Positions 12,501-24,732 of a stretch of 64,000 nt of DNA are shown here, one piece after another. Both the position numbers and the translations under genes were made by a program. The notes beneath the pieces are model-generated. The model did no database searches. It was given only the letters and a program-made list of their open reading frames with translations, and was not told the origin of the DNA. The DNA lies in contig NC_045139.1 of NCBI RefSeq assembly GCF_008831285.2, positions 15,916,354-15,980,353 of the forward strand, read 5' to 3'. Position 1 is the first letter of the stretch. Every line of letters begins with the position of its first letter. Source of the stretch: Nymphaea colorata. Lineage: Eukaryota; Streptophyta; Magnoliopsida; Nymphaeales; Nymphaeaceae.

Positions 12501-15500
12501 CCATAGTGACAAAGTGGAAGCGTCTATAACCTCCTAAAACAGATACCTATTAATAAAGGTCTAGCCACATGTTCATGGCAGTCCGGGTCATATGTTTCTG
12601 CAGATATATGTACGATGATCCAGCTTGAAGCTCCTTCTCAACTAATGGTTTATCAAGTTAAAGCCGTAAACAATATCCACTTTGCATCGAAGAAACACAC
12701 ATTAGATTAAGGGGAACAACTTAACCAACCTTAACCTGCCTACTGGGCAGATCTTCGTAAAGTTCATTCCATCTTTTGACGGACCATCTTTTGTATTGTA
12801 AAATCACTTCAACCAGAAGGAGTCCGCTAAAAGCATCTCCTGTTGCCTGGTTCACCAAGGAACTGATTGCCCACAGTCTTTCAGAAGCTTTTTGTTCCTC
12901 AGAACCTGGAAAATGAATGTAGAAAATGGATTGTGATGCAAAATTCAATGCATAAGCTATCTTGAAATGTCAAACAGACTTGTCTCTAACCTGCTTTTGT
13001 TGATGCCAGCTCACTTCTCCTAACTTCCAGCCACCTTAAGAATTCTTCTGAGAACAGAATAGTTCCATGTCCATTTGCCTCAAAGTATATACCTATGTCA
13101 TACTCTGAAGCTCTCTCATGCAAATACTTGACACCTGTCTTTGTAAACAAAACCTCTAAGCCAAGCTTTTTCAGATAATCTGTAGATGCCCCATTAGCAT
13201 ACGCAGTCTGTACAACACCCAGCTTTACTGGATGGCCAGCCAAGAGATTTAGCTGTTCTTTGATAAATAATGCAAATAAGGACAATATTTTGTCGCCATC
13301 TACAAGACTAATATGTCCTGTTGGTAGAACATGGAAATAAACAATTCTATCCGCATCTCCATCCAAGCTTGCACACCTGCAACCTTAAAGCCATTGATAT
13401 TGTTAGTACCAGGAAAGGAATAACAGGATGAAGATAAGACCATATTTTTCAACTTGAACTAAGTACTAACAGACCTCAGTTCCACATCAATGGGGCTGAA
13501 CCCCAGTGGTGCTACCTTCTCCTTCTGCACAAAATCAGCACCAACTCTTTCGTTAAGTAGCCCCTCTCCTTCCTTGCCCGAGTTCCTTACCTGGATATCT
13601 AGACCACATAGTAACTTATTTAACTCTTTAAGTTTTTCACCACCCACACCATTTGAACCATCCACAACCAATTTCTCATCTACTGCACTGTCAACAGCTT
13701 CCTCTGGCATCAAATCCATCAAGATTCTGCATTCAAATAGAACCAGGGAACTAAAAGAAGTGCTCGAAATAATTCTAAAAGGTACATGCATAGACAGAAA
13801 CTATCCTGAGAAGTAACATTTTCTGTGACACGCTTTGATAATCTAGGTCATCTATGAACATAAGATGATACTTTTTTTCCTTCTTTCCCCTTAAGCGCAC
13901 CTGAAAGAGTCCGAAAGTTGACTAAAATAATCAAATTCAGTTGCTTTTAGGCCTTTATTCTTGTTCCGAACCATCCAATGAAGTTGTGGAGTTGTTAGAA
14001 CTCCCAAGTCAATGGAAACCACACCAGCAACAGCACTAATTCCCTAATTATCATAGACAATGGCTCAGCAAATAACAGATAATCATGTATCCAAGGTCAA
14101 AATATTTCTCTCCCCATCTTCTTTGCAATCGAACTTGCCTGTTTAGCAGCTTCAAGAAGAGTTTCCCCACTAGGCCTTGTGTCTCTTGCCAAAATTACCT
14201 CTCCAGTCTGTCCTTGTCCAAATGGAATATCTTGCTTCTTGACAAAGTCAAATATCAACTGTTTATTCAGAAAAATAAAAGGCACACATCAGATTGGGAA
14301 AAAAAACTCCAAACTCAAAAATGGCAAGCAATGCAAGCAAGTTATTTTTTACTGAGCCAAAAATTGAATAACAATGTGCAATCTGGCTACGTACATTTTA
14401 TCCTGGTTGACAATCAAAATTTATAGATCTGATCTAGTAAAACAAATGAACAATGATGAATCAAACTATGTGGTCAATTGGCTTTACCAGTAACAAGATA
14501 ATGCTGTACCACATGGACTCACCAAAATAGCAGCCACACCCAAGTGGACACGACTTGGATGCAAGTGCAGGTGTGGGTGCGGCCAAACCTCGTCGAGGTC
14601 ATTTTTGTCCCTTTTTATGTTTTTAGAAATGATGCTCCTTTCTTTTCTTTTCTTTTTTGCTGCATCTGTTATACTGTTTTTAGTATTTCACTGCATATTT
14701 TTGCAGTTTAATACTGGATATTATATGCTGTTTATAGATTTATATATACCGCATATGCCATATGGTCAAATATGTTGTTGCTGTTTATACGTTTTTTTAA
14801 TCTGTGAACAAGTTCTCTTATATGTATAATGCGCATATGTATTGCCAGTGTTGTTGATCAGTCTTATATATGTTACATAATATATTATACAGTTATAAAT
14901 TTATAATACTAGATATGTAACAGCTACTTGTTTAATGCCAATTTATGTTATGAGTAAAATTGTAAAATCTGAAATCAGACTCAGTATGTATATTCCATGG
15001 ACGAAAATTGAAATAGAATGCTACAGGCATTGTATTACATATACATAGACACCCTCGCCATGCCCACACTGATGGTATTTAGAAATTTGCTGCACCCGGT
15101 GCCCATGTGACATAGAGATAATGAGAGATGAGTCCAACTCTAAAAGGGGAATCATTTTCCTACCTGGACAACAGAATCGGGGGAATCTGCATTAGCCAGC
15201 TCATCAGCAAAGGGCTCCCACTCTTGGGTCATCATTCCCCCATGTGGGTCTGCTATCTTCACGCCATTGTCCAATGCTGGGTTGTGAGAGGCAGTGATCA
15301 TCAAACCAATTGCTGCCCTGGTTTTCAAAGACCTCAGTGCTGCCAATACCCCAACTCTGAAAACCGTTGACTTGAGCAATGAACCATTTGCTCGGAAGCC
15401 AGCAGTTCCATATGACAGTCTCAAGCCTGAGAAAGAAAAAGAAGAAGCAAGAGTTAGCATGCCCTGCAGCTTTAACAAGTTGCTTTCAGTGTGTGTGGAG

Positions 15501-15581
15501 AGAGAGGGAGAGGTTACCAGGAGGGCAAGGAAAGAGTGAGGCTAACCGAAGGAGGAGAGATCTCTGATTCCCTTGCTCCAT
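9534..15581 (-). CDS. DRT101: Phosphoacetylglucosamine mutase (AGM1/DRT101 type), 10 coding exons, 557 aa
   Basis: This enzyme interconverts GlcNAc-6-P and GlcNAc-1-P in cytosolic UDP-GlcNAc synthesis. I read the coding exons (minus strand) as 15581-15518, 15426-15164, 14258-14139, 14043-13901, 13726-13475, 13376-12991, 12905-12730, 11436-11340, 9846-9686 and 9545-9534. All phases agree and the sum is 1674 nt. The four family motifs are present: TASHNP with the phosphoserine at about residue 68, the metal-binding DGDADR at 286-291, the sugar-binding EANGHGT at 380-386, and the phosphate-binding RPSGTED at 511-517. The length is close to my recollection of the Arabidopsis protein (about 556 aa). 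The start ATG at 15581 is chosen because [10 protein letters not shown] leads directly into [17 protein letters not shown], which aligns with the family N-terminus. Oddities: intron 3 has a GC donor, and the last exon encodes only C-L-V and the stop. The exact C-terminus is the least certain part. Identification is by motif and remembered homologues, not a search. Confidence 0.95.
10382..10609. mobile_element. Foldback/MITE-like inverted repeat inside intron 8 of the mutase gene
   Basis: Two arms of about 60 bp (10382-10441 and 10549-10609) are reverse complements with few mismatches. They include a perfect 18-bp core, cccatggtttatgcatca and its complement. The interior is not palindromic: it holds (GA)n tracts on both sides of a unique segment that recurs near 6.2 kb. 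Superfamily is undetermined because no clear target-site duplication was found. Confidence 0.7.
12081..12459. mobile_element. hAT-type MITE, 379 bp, in intron 7 of the mutase gene
   Basis: The ends are a perfect 17-bp terminal inverted repeat, ctaagtcacatgggtac, starting at 12081 and in reverse complement ending at 12459. It is flanked on both sides by the direct 8-bp duplication aataccac (12073-12080 and 12460-12467), the target-site length of hAT elements. No coding capacity. The interior repeats gtacccatac-like motifs and contains a (TA)n tract. Confidence 0.9.
14044..14138 (-). other. GC-AG intron 3 of the phosphoacetylglucosamine mutase gene
   Basis: Exon 3 ends ...AAACAG at 14139 and the intron begins GCAAGT, the usual context of the minor GC donor. 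It ends ...AATTAG before GGAATTAGT at 14043. Splicing here gives EAAKQ joined to GISAVAG, which follows the family alignment. Reading through instead meets a stop within about 20 codons. No GT donor nearby preserves the frame. Confidence 0.85.
14504..15115. mobile_element. hAT-type MITE, 612 bp, in intron 2 of the mutase gene
   Basis: It is flanked by a perfect 8-bp direct repeat agataatg (14496-14503 and 15116-15123). The left end ctgtaccacatggactcacc and the right end gtgcccatgtgacatag form an imperfect terminal inverted repeat. That repeat resembles the ctaagtcacatggg ends of the element at 12081-12459, so the two are probably one family. The AT-rich interior has short open frames with no recognisable product. 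Confidence 0.85.
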
Positions 15582-15984
15582 GAAGGGAAAAGAACAACAA
15601 GTCTTCTTCCTTTACTTTCCCCAAATTGTGCTCAATTCACTGTCATCTCCTCATTGAAGTATTGATGATTTTTGGTGACAGAAAGTCAAAAGCGACGGAA
15701 ATTTAAACGGCGGGTATAATGTTGCCTCTGTTGAAAGAAACAAGAGTAAAGAATCTAGTCACAAACAACATTTTGGAGTTTTAAACGGCGGGTATAATAC
15801 GGTGAGCTTGAAAAAAAAAGGCAACAAAGGTGGTAAATTTAAAAAAAAAATTAAAAAAATCTTAAAAATCGGGGAAAAAATAAAATTAAAAAAAAATAAT
15901 ACGACAATCTGTCTATGATTTTACAAACATGTATATTATATTATAATTATATATATAACATAAACACAATGACCATCAATTATT

Positions 15985-16066
15985 AACAGCTGCACCCACT
16001 GCACACCCAGTATGCACCTGATTTCTGGGTGTAGCAGAAAATTTACAGCGTCGTCAGCACCCATGT
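15985..16066. repeat. Solo end of the same hAT-like MITE family
   Basis: The stretch has the same cacccagt/gtgggtgc-like composition and ends in cagcacccatgtgaca, matching the right terminal repeat of the elements at 12.1 and 14.5 kb. I could not find the partner left end or a target duplication, so this looks like a truncated copy. Two copies of ttaaacggcgggtataat lie just upstream at about 15704 and 15783. Confidence 0.4.
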
Positions 16067-16730
16067 GACAACCTATTAATCACGGTGAAATTCAAAATAT
16101 GCAGAAAAAAATTTGGACAAGCTTCATCAGAATGTGCATAATCCATTTAGAGCCCCTTGATCCGCACGAACATGTAAACCGTCAGCATAAGAACGTGAGA
16201 AACTAAAACCCAGCAAAGAGCAATATACATAACAAGGATCGAGAGAGACTGAGAGAACGCTGCTTTTGTGGAAACTGCAAGCCCAGCAGAGCAACAGCAG
16301 AAACTGAGAGATGGGGAAAAGAATCGATCGCTGCCTTCGGTAAAACCGTAGGAGAAATAAAATCAAGAAATGGAATCTGTTGCCTACCTCAATGGACTGA
16401 ATGAGCAGAAGTTGCTTTCTCTGCCACGGCGGAACTTGTCTTCTCCACAAGCCCTAGAACGCCTGGCTCCTTCCCTCCCCGAAGAACTCGACTTCAGGTA
16501 CAACCGGTGAAGTCGATTTTTTCTTTTTTCTAACGACTGTTTCCTCTTAAAGCCCTTTAACTTTCCACATATTACAAGTTATGCCAGGACGCGAAAGAAA
16601 CGTGTTTTAAACGCCTTTTTTCCCGTCTTTTTCGTTTTTTTCCGTTTTTTTAAACAACGTGTGAATTTTTCCCTTTTTTCAACACATAAACGCATTTTTT
16701 TCAAAAATAACTCGTTTTTTTTATAAGCCT

Positions 16731-17055
16731 GTGTACCGGGCTGGGCCGCCGCCGGGTACCCAGTACCCAGCCCCGTCGGGCCTGTGCTCGGGCCGAGAAA
16801 ACGGGCTATCGCGTCAGGCTCAGGTCGGTCCTGTTCGATTCGACCCGTTAATAATTTATAAAAAATATTTTTTATTATTTTTATAAACTTAATAATATAT
16901 ATTTTATAATTAAAATATATTTTATATTACTAAAAATAATTTTTTATTATCATATGGGCCAAGCCGAGACCCAGGCTATCAAACCGGGTCGGGACTCGGG
17001 CTATTGAGCTGAGCTTGGGCTTTGGGCCCGACGAGGGCCAGCTTGATGCCCACCC
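16731..17055. repeat. Repeat with GC-rich inverted ends and AT-rich core
   Basis: Roughly 100 bp of gggcc/cgggt-rich sequence at each end encloses an AT-only core of about 130 bp. The ends, tgtgtaccgggctgggcc on the left and ggccagcttgatgcccac on the right, are imperfect inverted repeats. This resembles a widespread class of plant MITEs with gggccggg-type arms. Boundaries and target duplication are uncertain. Confidence 0.5.
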
Positions 17056-17528
17056 TTTGTTTTTTGTAACTATAATAAAAAAGATATAAAATATATATTA
17101 TGTGGGCTGGCTAGGTTAGGGAAGTACACCTAAATAAAACATGTAAAAACTCAAAAAGTACTTTTGTGTTATTGATTTATGTAAAGCATGGTTTAGTGCG
17201 CACTAAGAATACTGGAAATCCTAAACGAATGACCTGAGAAAGGGTCAATCCACACTCTCATTTGAGCCTTTTGTATTTGCATAGTCTGTTGAGTTCATGA
17301 TAGCTTAACTTTAGTTATAAATGTCGAAATATCATTTTTTAAAATTTTTATATATAACAAGTAAAATTTTTTAAAAATTTAAATGTAAATAAAAAAAAAT
17401 TAAAAAGGGACCTGCAGGCCCTACATTGGCTCCACCCCTACCTCGGATCATGCCAAACCCATTTCTACCTCCGCAGAAAAGAAACTGCTTGGTCTTGCAA
17501 CTCCAAGGACAGGGATCGAAGCACTATG

Positions 17529-17862
17529 TGTGTTTGATTACCTTTCATCTCAGATCCAAGGTGATATAAAATCATGAGATCTTATAAATTCTAAGATTTA
17601 GATTCTTGTTAGAGGCCTATATATGTTTGGAAGATCCAAATATTACATTATATACATTTATAAAGCTTGCATCTTAAACTCCATGGGTTTCAACTCAGAC
17701 CTCCTTCCCCTGAGTTGAGATCCGTGGTTTCAAGGGACAATGGTGATTTTAAATCCAAGGTTGTCAAGTCCACAGTTTGTTAGAACCATACATAGATTTA
17801 AAGTGGGGTCCTTCTGAAATCAGACCCTTTGATCTAAGATCTTGGTAATCAAACGCTCTCAA
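17529..17862. mobile_element. Putative MITE with gcgtttgattacc-type ends
   Basis: The left end tgtgtttgattacc and right end ggtaatcaaacgctctc are inverted repeats. Internal pairs such as cagatccaag and cttggat are also mirrored. This suggests a PIF/Harbinger-like MITE, but I could not fix a target duplication. Confidence 0.5.
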
Positions 17863-17965
17863 AAAGTGCAAATGATCTGGATTGGGCTTGAGATTCTCCC
17901 TTTTCTTAATGTACTATCTGTCTGATTCCACCTAGTTAAGAGCTACCTTTGTAGCTTGCCACGAG

Positions 17966-18250
17966 TAGAGATGTACAATGAGCGAGCCGAGCTTAGGCCT
18001 CACTTATAGCTCGGTTTGAGCTCGAGCTCGAGTTTTATGAGGTGATCTTGAGCTCGGACTCGGTTGTTTAAGCTCGTGTCCCTTAATATATATTTTATAC
18101 TTAAAATTTTCACATTTTTATTAAGCCATTTTAAGTTTTTGAAATTACAAAAACAAGTACTAGAATTAAATGAAATCAAGTTTACTCGAGTTTTTTTACC
18201 AAGTTCGAGTCAAGCTTAACCGAGCTAGTTCAACTTGTTGAACATTCCTA
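17966..18250. mobile_element. hAT-type MITE with gagctcgag-rich arms, 285 bp
   Basis: The element begins tagagatgtacaatgag and ends ttgttgaacattccta, imperfect inverted repeats. The flanks are gccacgag (17958-17965) and accacgag (18251-18258), an 8-bp target duplication with one mismatch. The arms are rich in gagctcgag, a composition common in plant hAT MITEs. Confidence 0.8.
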
Positions 18251-20556
18251 ACCACGAGGATCAGCTAACCTGCAGATCTCTCTCTCTCTCTTCTCTTTCT
18301 CTCCTTGGTATTTAAGATGACATGGTCGATGCATATAAAATAACTAATTAATTGAACTGTCTTCTATATTAGTTGACCAAAGAGAAAAAGCTTGCTAAGT
18401 ATATGCAGATACACACCACCCACCGTATTTCGATTGGCCAAGATGAAGTAACGCACAAGCATGCAGAACTTAATTCTGAGCCCTCTAGGGATACATGTGT
18501 CAACGTGATACAGGTTCTTAGGTGACACTAAAGCTTGCCATTGCAGTTTAGGAAACAATACATGTCTTGAACGCCAAGAAAATATCAGAATCTTTTTTGT
18601 TTCTTAAGAAATAGACATCTGTGGTGTATGGAAAAAAAGTAGGACTTGGAATTAGTATTCTTTAATTTTAAATTAAGGAAGAGTTGTTTCATCCCAAAGA
18701 GGTTGGTGTAACCCGATTGAATAGAGCTAACAAGCGACCAGTCTCCAATTCAAATCCTCAAGGCCAACCTTTTGTACCTCAAACGATGGACCGCCGACAT
18801 GTAAGTTAAAGCATGGCGAGAACAACATCTTGAGGTATACATGCATGCAATGTACCCGATCAAGTGTTGGGTGAATGGTCCTGCCTTTTTTGAGAAGTGG
18901 GTGGTCAAAACCTTCTTCATCTAAAAAAGAATTGCCTCCATCGTAACTGGTCAAACTACTTCCCTATGCCTTGCGTGTGATACGAGCTTTAAGGTCCACA
19001 GACTCCTCAAACATCCACACAGCCTTAGACTCCAAACACAAAGAAAAGAAAAGAAGCTCATAATTTCCTGCTCACCAAATTGAACTAAGAATTGCACTCA
19101 ATACCGTTTAATACTTATTTGAGTTAGAAGCATACTTGGGGGTTGCTGAGAAAAGAAGTGATACTTGGGGGTTGTAGATTAATGCATCCCTTTACAGCTA
19201 CCAGCTGACTCTGGAATTGAAACATCTTTTGGCCTCCAACTCATGAACATCTAAGGAACCAATTACTCAAACAACTGAGATAAGGTTTCTTTTGGGCCTA
19301 AATTATATCTTTTATGAAAAAGTAGAGATTGCAAGAAGGCTAATTAAACCCGTCTTCCTCCATATTTAGATATAAGGAGCGTTTGATGACCAGGAAAAAA
19401 ATAATTCTTGAAATCAAACACCGAAAATTTATTGGTGAAATAATTTCTTTTCATCATGCATGAATCTACACAGTTTTTTCCAATATTCTGTCTAAGCGCA
19501 TGCATGTACAGTTCCGATTTTCTTTGCCGCGCCGGTATTCTTCTTGTTCTGTTCGTTTTCCAACCCATCAAGCGCCTGTTAATTAAAGATGACCCTCGTC
19601 TAGTGCTCATGGCCATGGAGCTGTCATATGACGCCTAGTTTTCTGAACAACTGAGGTGATAATTAAAGAGGAGAGGGTCCCAAATTTTCAAGATTTTGAG
19701 ACGCGTGAAATATCACAAACTTCGAGATTAATTGCGAGGAAATTTGTGAAACATGGCATCGGACTTCCACAGTCGATTGACTCCGCCGAGTGCAGAAATT
19801 TAAAAAGAAAAGGAAAAGATTTTGTTACAGTGTAGATTTTTTGGTCAAATTTCATGATTTTCTATGTTATCAACAAGGTGGGACTTGCTTCACTAAGATT
19901 TGAGACGAATGTTTGTTAGGGGAGAGCCGATGGTCGGGCTGCATGTTGGGATATCAACTCTCCCGTCCATCAAAAATTAAATGCCGGGAAGAACGGGGCA
20001 ATCATTTAACCGGCCGGAGTACTCAACCTGTTGGCTGCAGTTGCAGAACAGAAGCTGCTGAGTTCTCGTGGCTCTACCTTGTTTCATCATCCACGCATTT
20101 AGAAAATTTTTAATTTTTCGGAGATCAGAAGATTGTTAAAGAGCTGTCGAAGTATTCTATTTATGACCACTTTTAACAACTGCCACACTCTTTCCAGTTT
20201 TCAAATCTCTCTCTCTCCGTGCTTAAAAGTTCTTCCATTCTTGCCAAAAGCATAGAATAAAAGCTTCCCATTAGTGAGATGCAGGAAAATTTATGATGTC
20301 AGAGCAAACTTTATCTTACGTGACAGCCACTCTTAGCAAGATTGTCAAAAGATCGGCCTCCTTACTTACTTGGGGATCGATGGTTGCGTAGTTCAGTTAT
20401 GGGAACCCACGAAGCCAACTCTCTCCACCCCCTCGCCAAAAACTGTACAGAGAAAAAAAAATTGAAACTCTCAAGAATGGTTGTGTCTTATCAAACTTAC
20501 AATTACGTATTGGATTGAAAGTATCTGTTGAATGAGTAGACGATACTCATGTATAT

Positions 20557-20643
20557 ATGTATGTCCATACATGTTATATAAAAGCAATTTTAAGTCAGAC
20601 AAATGAGTAAAATTGCTTTTATATAACATGTATGAACATACAT
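20557..20643. repeat. Long hairpin: 36-bp arms, 15-nt loop
   Basis: The arms 20557-20592 and 20608-20643 are inverted repeats with one mismatch, built on catacatgttatataaaag and its complement. Partial pairing continues outward into the atgtat-rich flanks. It may be a small MITE or a hairpin RNA source; the sequence alone does not decide. Confidence 0.8.
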
Positions 20644-21361
20644 ACATACACATATATTTATAAATACATATATATATATTTATATGTATGGACAAGTAAA
20701 TGAGAGGTGAGAGGAGCAAAAAAGAGAGAGAAGCATGGGCAATTGGAGAGGTGGAAGTGGAAGGATGTGACCATGTAAATGTTTAGGAGAAAGGTTGATG
20801 ATGAGTGAGTTAGTATATGGAGGTGCACCATAAATGGCTCCCCGTGCATGACATGTGTCTTCCTAACCCACTTTGAGGAGCCCTGACTTACTTCTAAGGA
20901 GTATAGACCTGTTCACGTGCAATGGCGTATGCACAGGCCTGTACATATAACCATCTTCATCTTCACTTGATGATGCATGCAACTCGTGTGCGTGACGACC
21001 ATTTGTTTGTGTTTGCTGTAGCTAATTTGCGTTTCGTCCTGGCAAAAAAGCATTGACCATGGAAGTAGTGGTTTTATTGTGACAGCAACCAACCTACCCA
21101 AGTGGGGTCAGCTCCTTCATCACAATGAGGAGGAGCTAGCATCCAACAGCACATCACCATATAGTCCACAAGTCCCTCCAACCTTTCTTTGTAAATGTCA
21201 CTGAAACTGTTCAACCATCATCTCATCAGCTTACACCCTTTTTTATTTTTTTAAATTTCAGGCACTGTCACTATTTTACTTGAATAAATAGAAAGAAGAA
21301 AAAGGAAAGAAAGGGTTACTGTATGAGAGATCTGGAGACCACATGCTGGCTTTTTCAGCTG

Positions 21362-21365
<4 letters not shown>

Positions 21366-21404
<39 letters not shown>
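21366..21404. repeat. (CT)n microsatellite
   Basis: Uninterrupted CT dinucleotide repeat of about 20 units. Confidence 0.95.
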
Positions 21405-21408
<4 letters not shown>

Positions 21409-22093
21409 GTAGGCTGTAATGTTCATATAAAATGCTTCTTGGTAAAATTTATCGGCTTACATGAGTCTAGTTCATACCTTTAATCTAATGTTCTAAAAGA
21501 AGCAATCATGAACTAAATAGTTCGATATTGGCAAAAACTGAGTTCGTGATTTGGCCCTCGTGGCTGCTTCAGTTCATTGCCAGCGTGCTTGCCCATTAAC
21601 ATATAGAAGCAAAGTCCACCTTGTGCTTAACATTAAGATTCTTCCTGGTTGGGGGGACATTATTGTTGACATGGTTTCCAAGTATAAAGGAGTTTAGAGT
21701 GTGCATTTATATCGAAACTGGTTACATGTATAAGCATGTGAACGATGCACAGATGCACCACAACACCTACACTCCAAAAGTAAGTCAGAGGTCTCCTAAA
21801 AGTAGGTTAGAGGAGCAAATGTCATGCACAAGAAGCTGTGCATGGTGGTACATCCTAATGCATGTAAACACCTGTAGATTTTATGAAACCTTTGATATTG
21901 GTGTTGATTTTTTTTCTGTTTGGTGATAGAATGTGATGGAGATTAATTATGATGGAGGTGGTGACAAATCTTAGGGTTTTCAAAGGTTGAATGCAGTCAA
22001 ACGGCGGGGAGAGAGGAAGCTAAGAGAGAAGACAGAAGGGAGAAAGAGACCATGGGGGACAGAAGAGGCTTATTAGAGAGAGAGAGGCTTATT

Positions 22094-22096
<3 letters not shown>

Positions 22097-22132
<36 letters not shown>
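22097..22132. repeat. (GA)n microsatellite
   Basis: Uninterrupted GA dinucleotide repeat preceded by two smaller GA runs. It lies in an intergenic purine-rich stretch. Confidence 0.95.
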
Positions 22133-22135
<3 letters not shown>

Positions 22136-24732
22136 TGGTGCGAGTTCATAGGCAACAAATACGGGTCAAACAAGAAGCCTTCTCTGATTTTTTTCCTTTT
22201 CTTTTTTCCTGGGGGTTTTGCCTTAGAAGATACGCAAGAATTTATATATTCATATTTGTTCACTGCCATACGTACTTGGCTGTAGAAAACATGGTGCCAA
22301 CTAGCTAGCTAGGGGCATCTGGGGACCATCAATGAGCCGTGCCTGATGCCGTCCATCATGTGAAAGAATCAGATGAAACATAAAAATAATTGCACAATTG
22401 CATTTTAATTTGGAGAGTTTTCAATTGTATTAATCTAATTTACATGGCTACTTAAGATTGAATGAGGAGTGTTTAAATTGATCTTGGTAGTCCCAAATTC
22501 CTGAAAATTTGCAAGTTCTCAAATCTTGTATACAAGTTAAATAAATCTGGCAAACTCAATCTCAACATGAAACTTTCAAATGTTAAAACTTCATAAAAAA
22601 TCATCATTTCTAAAACACAGTTGCATACGCAATTATATGAACAAAAATCCCCGCTTGTCCATCATTGGGGATGTATATATCCCCTGGCAATAGAGCAAGT
22701 TTCAACGCCAAGAAAACTTAGGACCCTCCACAAGACACGCATCAACACAGTTGCTTTCTAAAATCACCCGCGTGATGTGATGCCAGAGTTCTTATCTTCC
22801 AAACATTAATTGAGCTAACATGGCATCCCATCTTAAAATGGTCGCTTCTTGAACCTGATGACGCGAATCAAAACGCAAAAGTTTACTGTGGTAAAAATCA
22901 TGTGGTGAGAGAAGCCATCCCCAAACCAAAGCATGGCCTGCAACAGGCTTTTGGATGAACTTCACCAAGTTTATCATATCTAAAAATTCGAAGCTCACAT
23001 AGAGCATTCCTTACACTTAATTCACTCGCAATTACCGTGCTTTATTTTAGAAAAAAAGATCTCTGTGAGCCATAAAGCATGTGGCAAGATATAACAGTTT
23101 TCATGGTTGCCCATGTCAAGTTTTTGTCGCAGAAGTCACACCTGTAAATCTCCTGTTTTTCCCATCCTGTTGATAAGGAAAAGGGAGTTAATTTACATGA
23201 ATTTACCTTCATAAATTCACACCCCTGACACACCTTTTTTTAGTGTAAATGAAGAACTGTACTCAGTTTAGGGTTTATAAAGACGTAACATGGAGCATTA
23301 CATATAATTGCCCAAAGGTTCTCCAATGTCACCACTGTTTGGTGTTGGGCAGTGACATTAATCTTACGCCACATGATTAGACTTTCAATGGTTGGTTTCA
23401 GAGGGAATATATCTTGCTGAAGTCATGTCATAAATTAACAGTGTACGTAGCTTTCAATGGATTTGAAGCCCAGTAATCGCTCTCGAAATATAATAACTAT
23501 ATGGTTCAAAATGGAGAAATATTTATATGGTTTATCATGTGAGGGACATAAATGCTCGAAGATTTTAAAAACAAGAAAAGAGGAAACCAATGCTTCGATG
23601 AACAAAAAACATATCTTAAATCCTAGTCAAGCCAGCGATGACTCATTACATGGAAATCTATTAAAAATTCTAGCTTATGGCTTGAACACGTTTTTAACTC
23701 TTTGGAAGTCAATGGCCGGGGAAGTCCTTTATGAAATTCGTGTGGGCTTGAGTAAGAAATTAGGAAGAGCTTGCAACTTTTAAAACCAGTTATGAAGGAT
23801 ATATATATATATATATATATATGCATAATCTAAAATTAAACGGCCCATAAAGTCAATACGTAAGATGAGTCCGCGTGAGCAAACAGTACTGGAACTTGCA
23901 GTCACAGCACGCCACATCCTCCTCTCTCACCCTCTTCATATAACATGCATCATGCATAAGATGATGATGATCATCATCATTCTGAACATATATCGAACTC
24001 TAGTTCCTAGGAAAATATACTTATTTACTTATTTTTTTTGACATAAGTGGTATTTCGAGATATTTTTCACATTTTAAGTATTATATTTCCTTTGGAAGTA
24101 TTTATGCTAGACGTAGCAGTACTATATCTTTCCTGTAGGGGTTAATTAATACGACTATAATCATAACACTACATATTACTAATTAATTACAACTCCATAT
24201 CTCTTCTCCGCTCTTCTCTTACCCTGTCTTCTCCTGTTGCACGATTGCATGTACATGTAGAAAAAAGAAACTAAAAGAAAAAGTTAGAGAAGTATAAGAA
24301 CTTGGTATCTCACTAATAATAACCTTATACCAAAGCTAAAAAGGAAGAGAGGAAGAAGAAAGGCCCACCTTTCTCCCTCACATAACACCTTGCCTTTTAA
24401 GGATCCTTTTTCACATCATTTTCACCTGTTATTCCTCTCAACCTGCCCCTCCTGACCCATCCTCCGCCATTTTCTCAAGGGGCCAAGCCCTAACTCACCT
24501 CCTTCTCCCCTCCCCTTAGGCATGGTGCTTCTCGTGTTCCAAGAACCTGCAACCAAAAGAAGGGAAGCAGGCAGATCTTGCGTCCCCATCTCTTTTAACT
24601 CCCCATCTGCACTGAACTTCCAGATCTAGTCAATTAGTGGTTTTGAACACATCTTTTTTGCCAGAGAAGGTTGGCAGAATCTTCCTTCTTTTTCTCCACA
24701 TCCCCTCTTTCTCTGTTTTGGTTTCTATTTTC

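Larger units (their letters stand above)
15582..24732. other. Intergenic between the mutase and LBD genes
   Basis: No gene could be supported. The first 900 bases are the 5' side of the mutase gene. A GC-rich, exon-like stretch at about 16387-16470 (minus) ends in a plausible donor (GAG/GTAGGC) and could be a non-coding leader exon. The rest contains MITE-like elements, microsatellites and short chance frames. The 1 to 2 kb before the LBD start presumably holds its promoter, where I see pyrimidine-rich leader sequence but no decisive motif. Confidence 0.55.

Noticed and set aside
16387-16470. Possible non-coding first exon of the mutase gene (minus) ending GAG/GTAGGC
   Set aside because: Plausible donor and composition, but no transcript evidence and no unambiguous acceptor before the start codon. 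Kept only as a remark.
18727-18954. 75-codon minus-strand frame
   Set aside because: Composition resembles dispersed repeat sequence rather than a gene; no motif.
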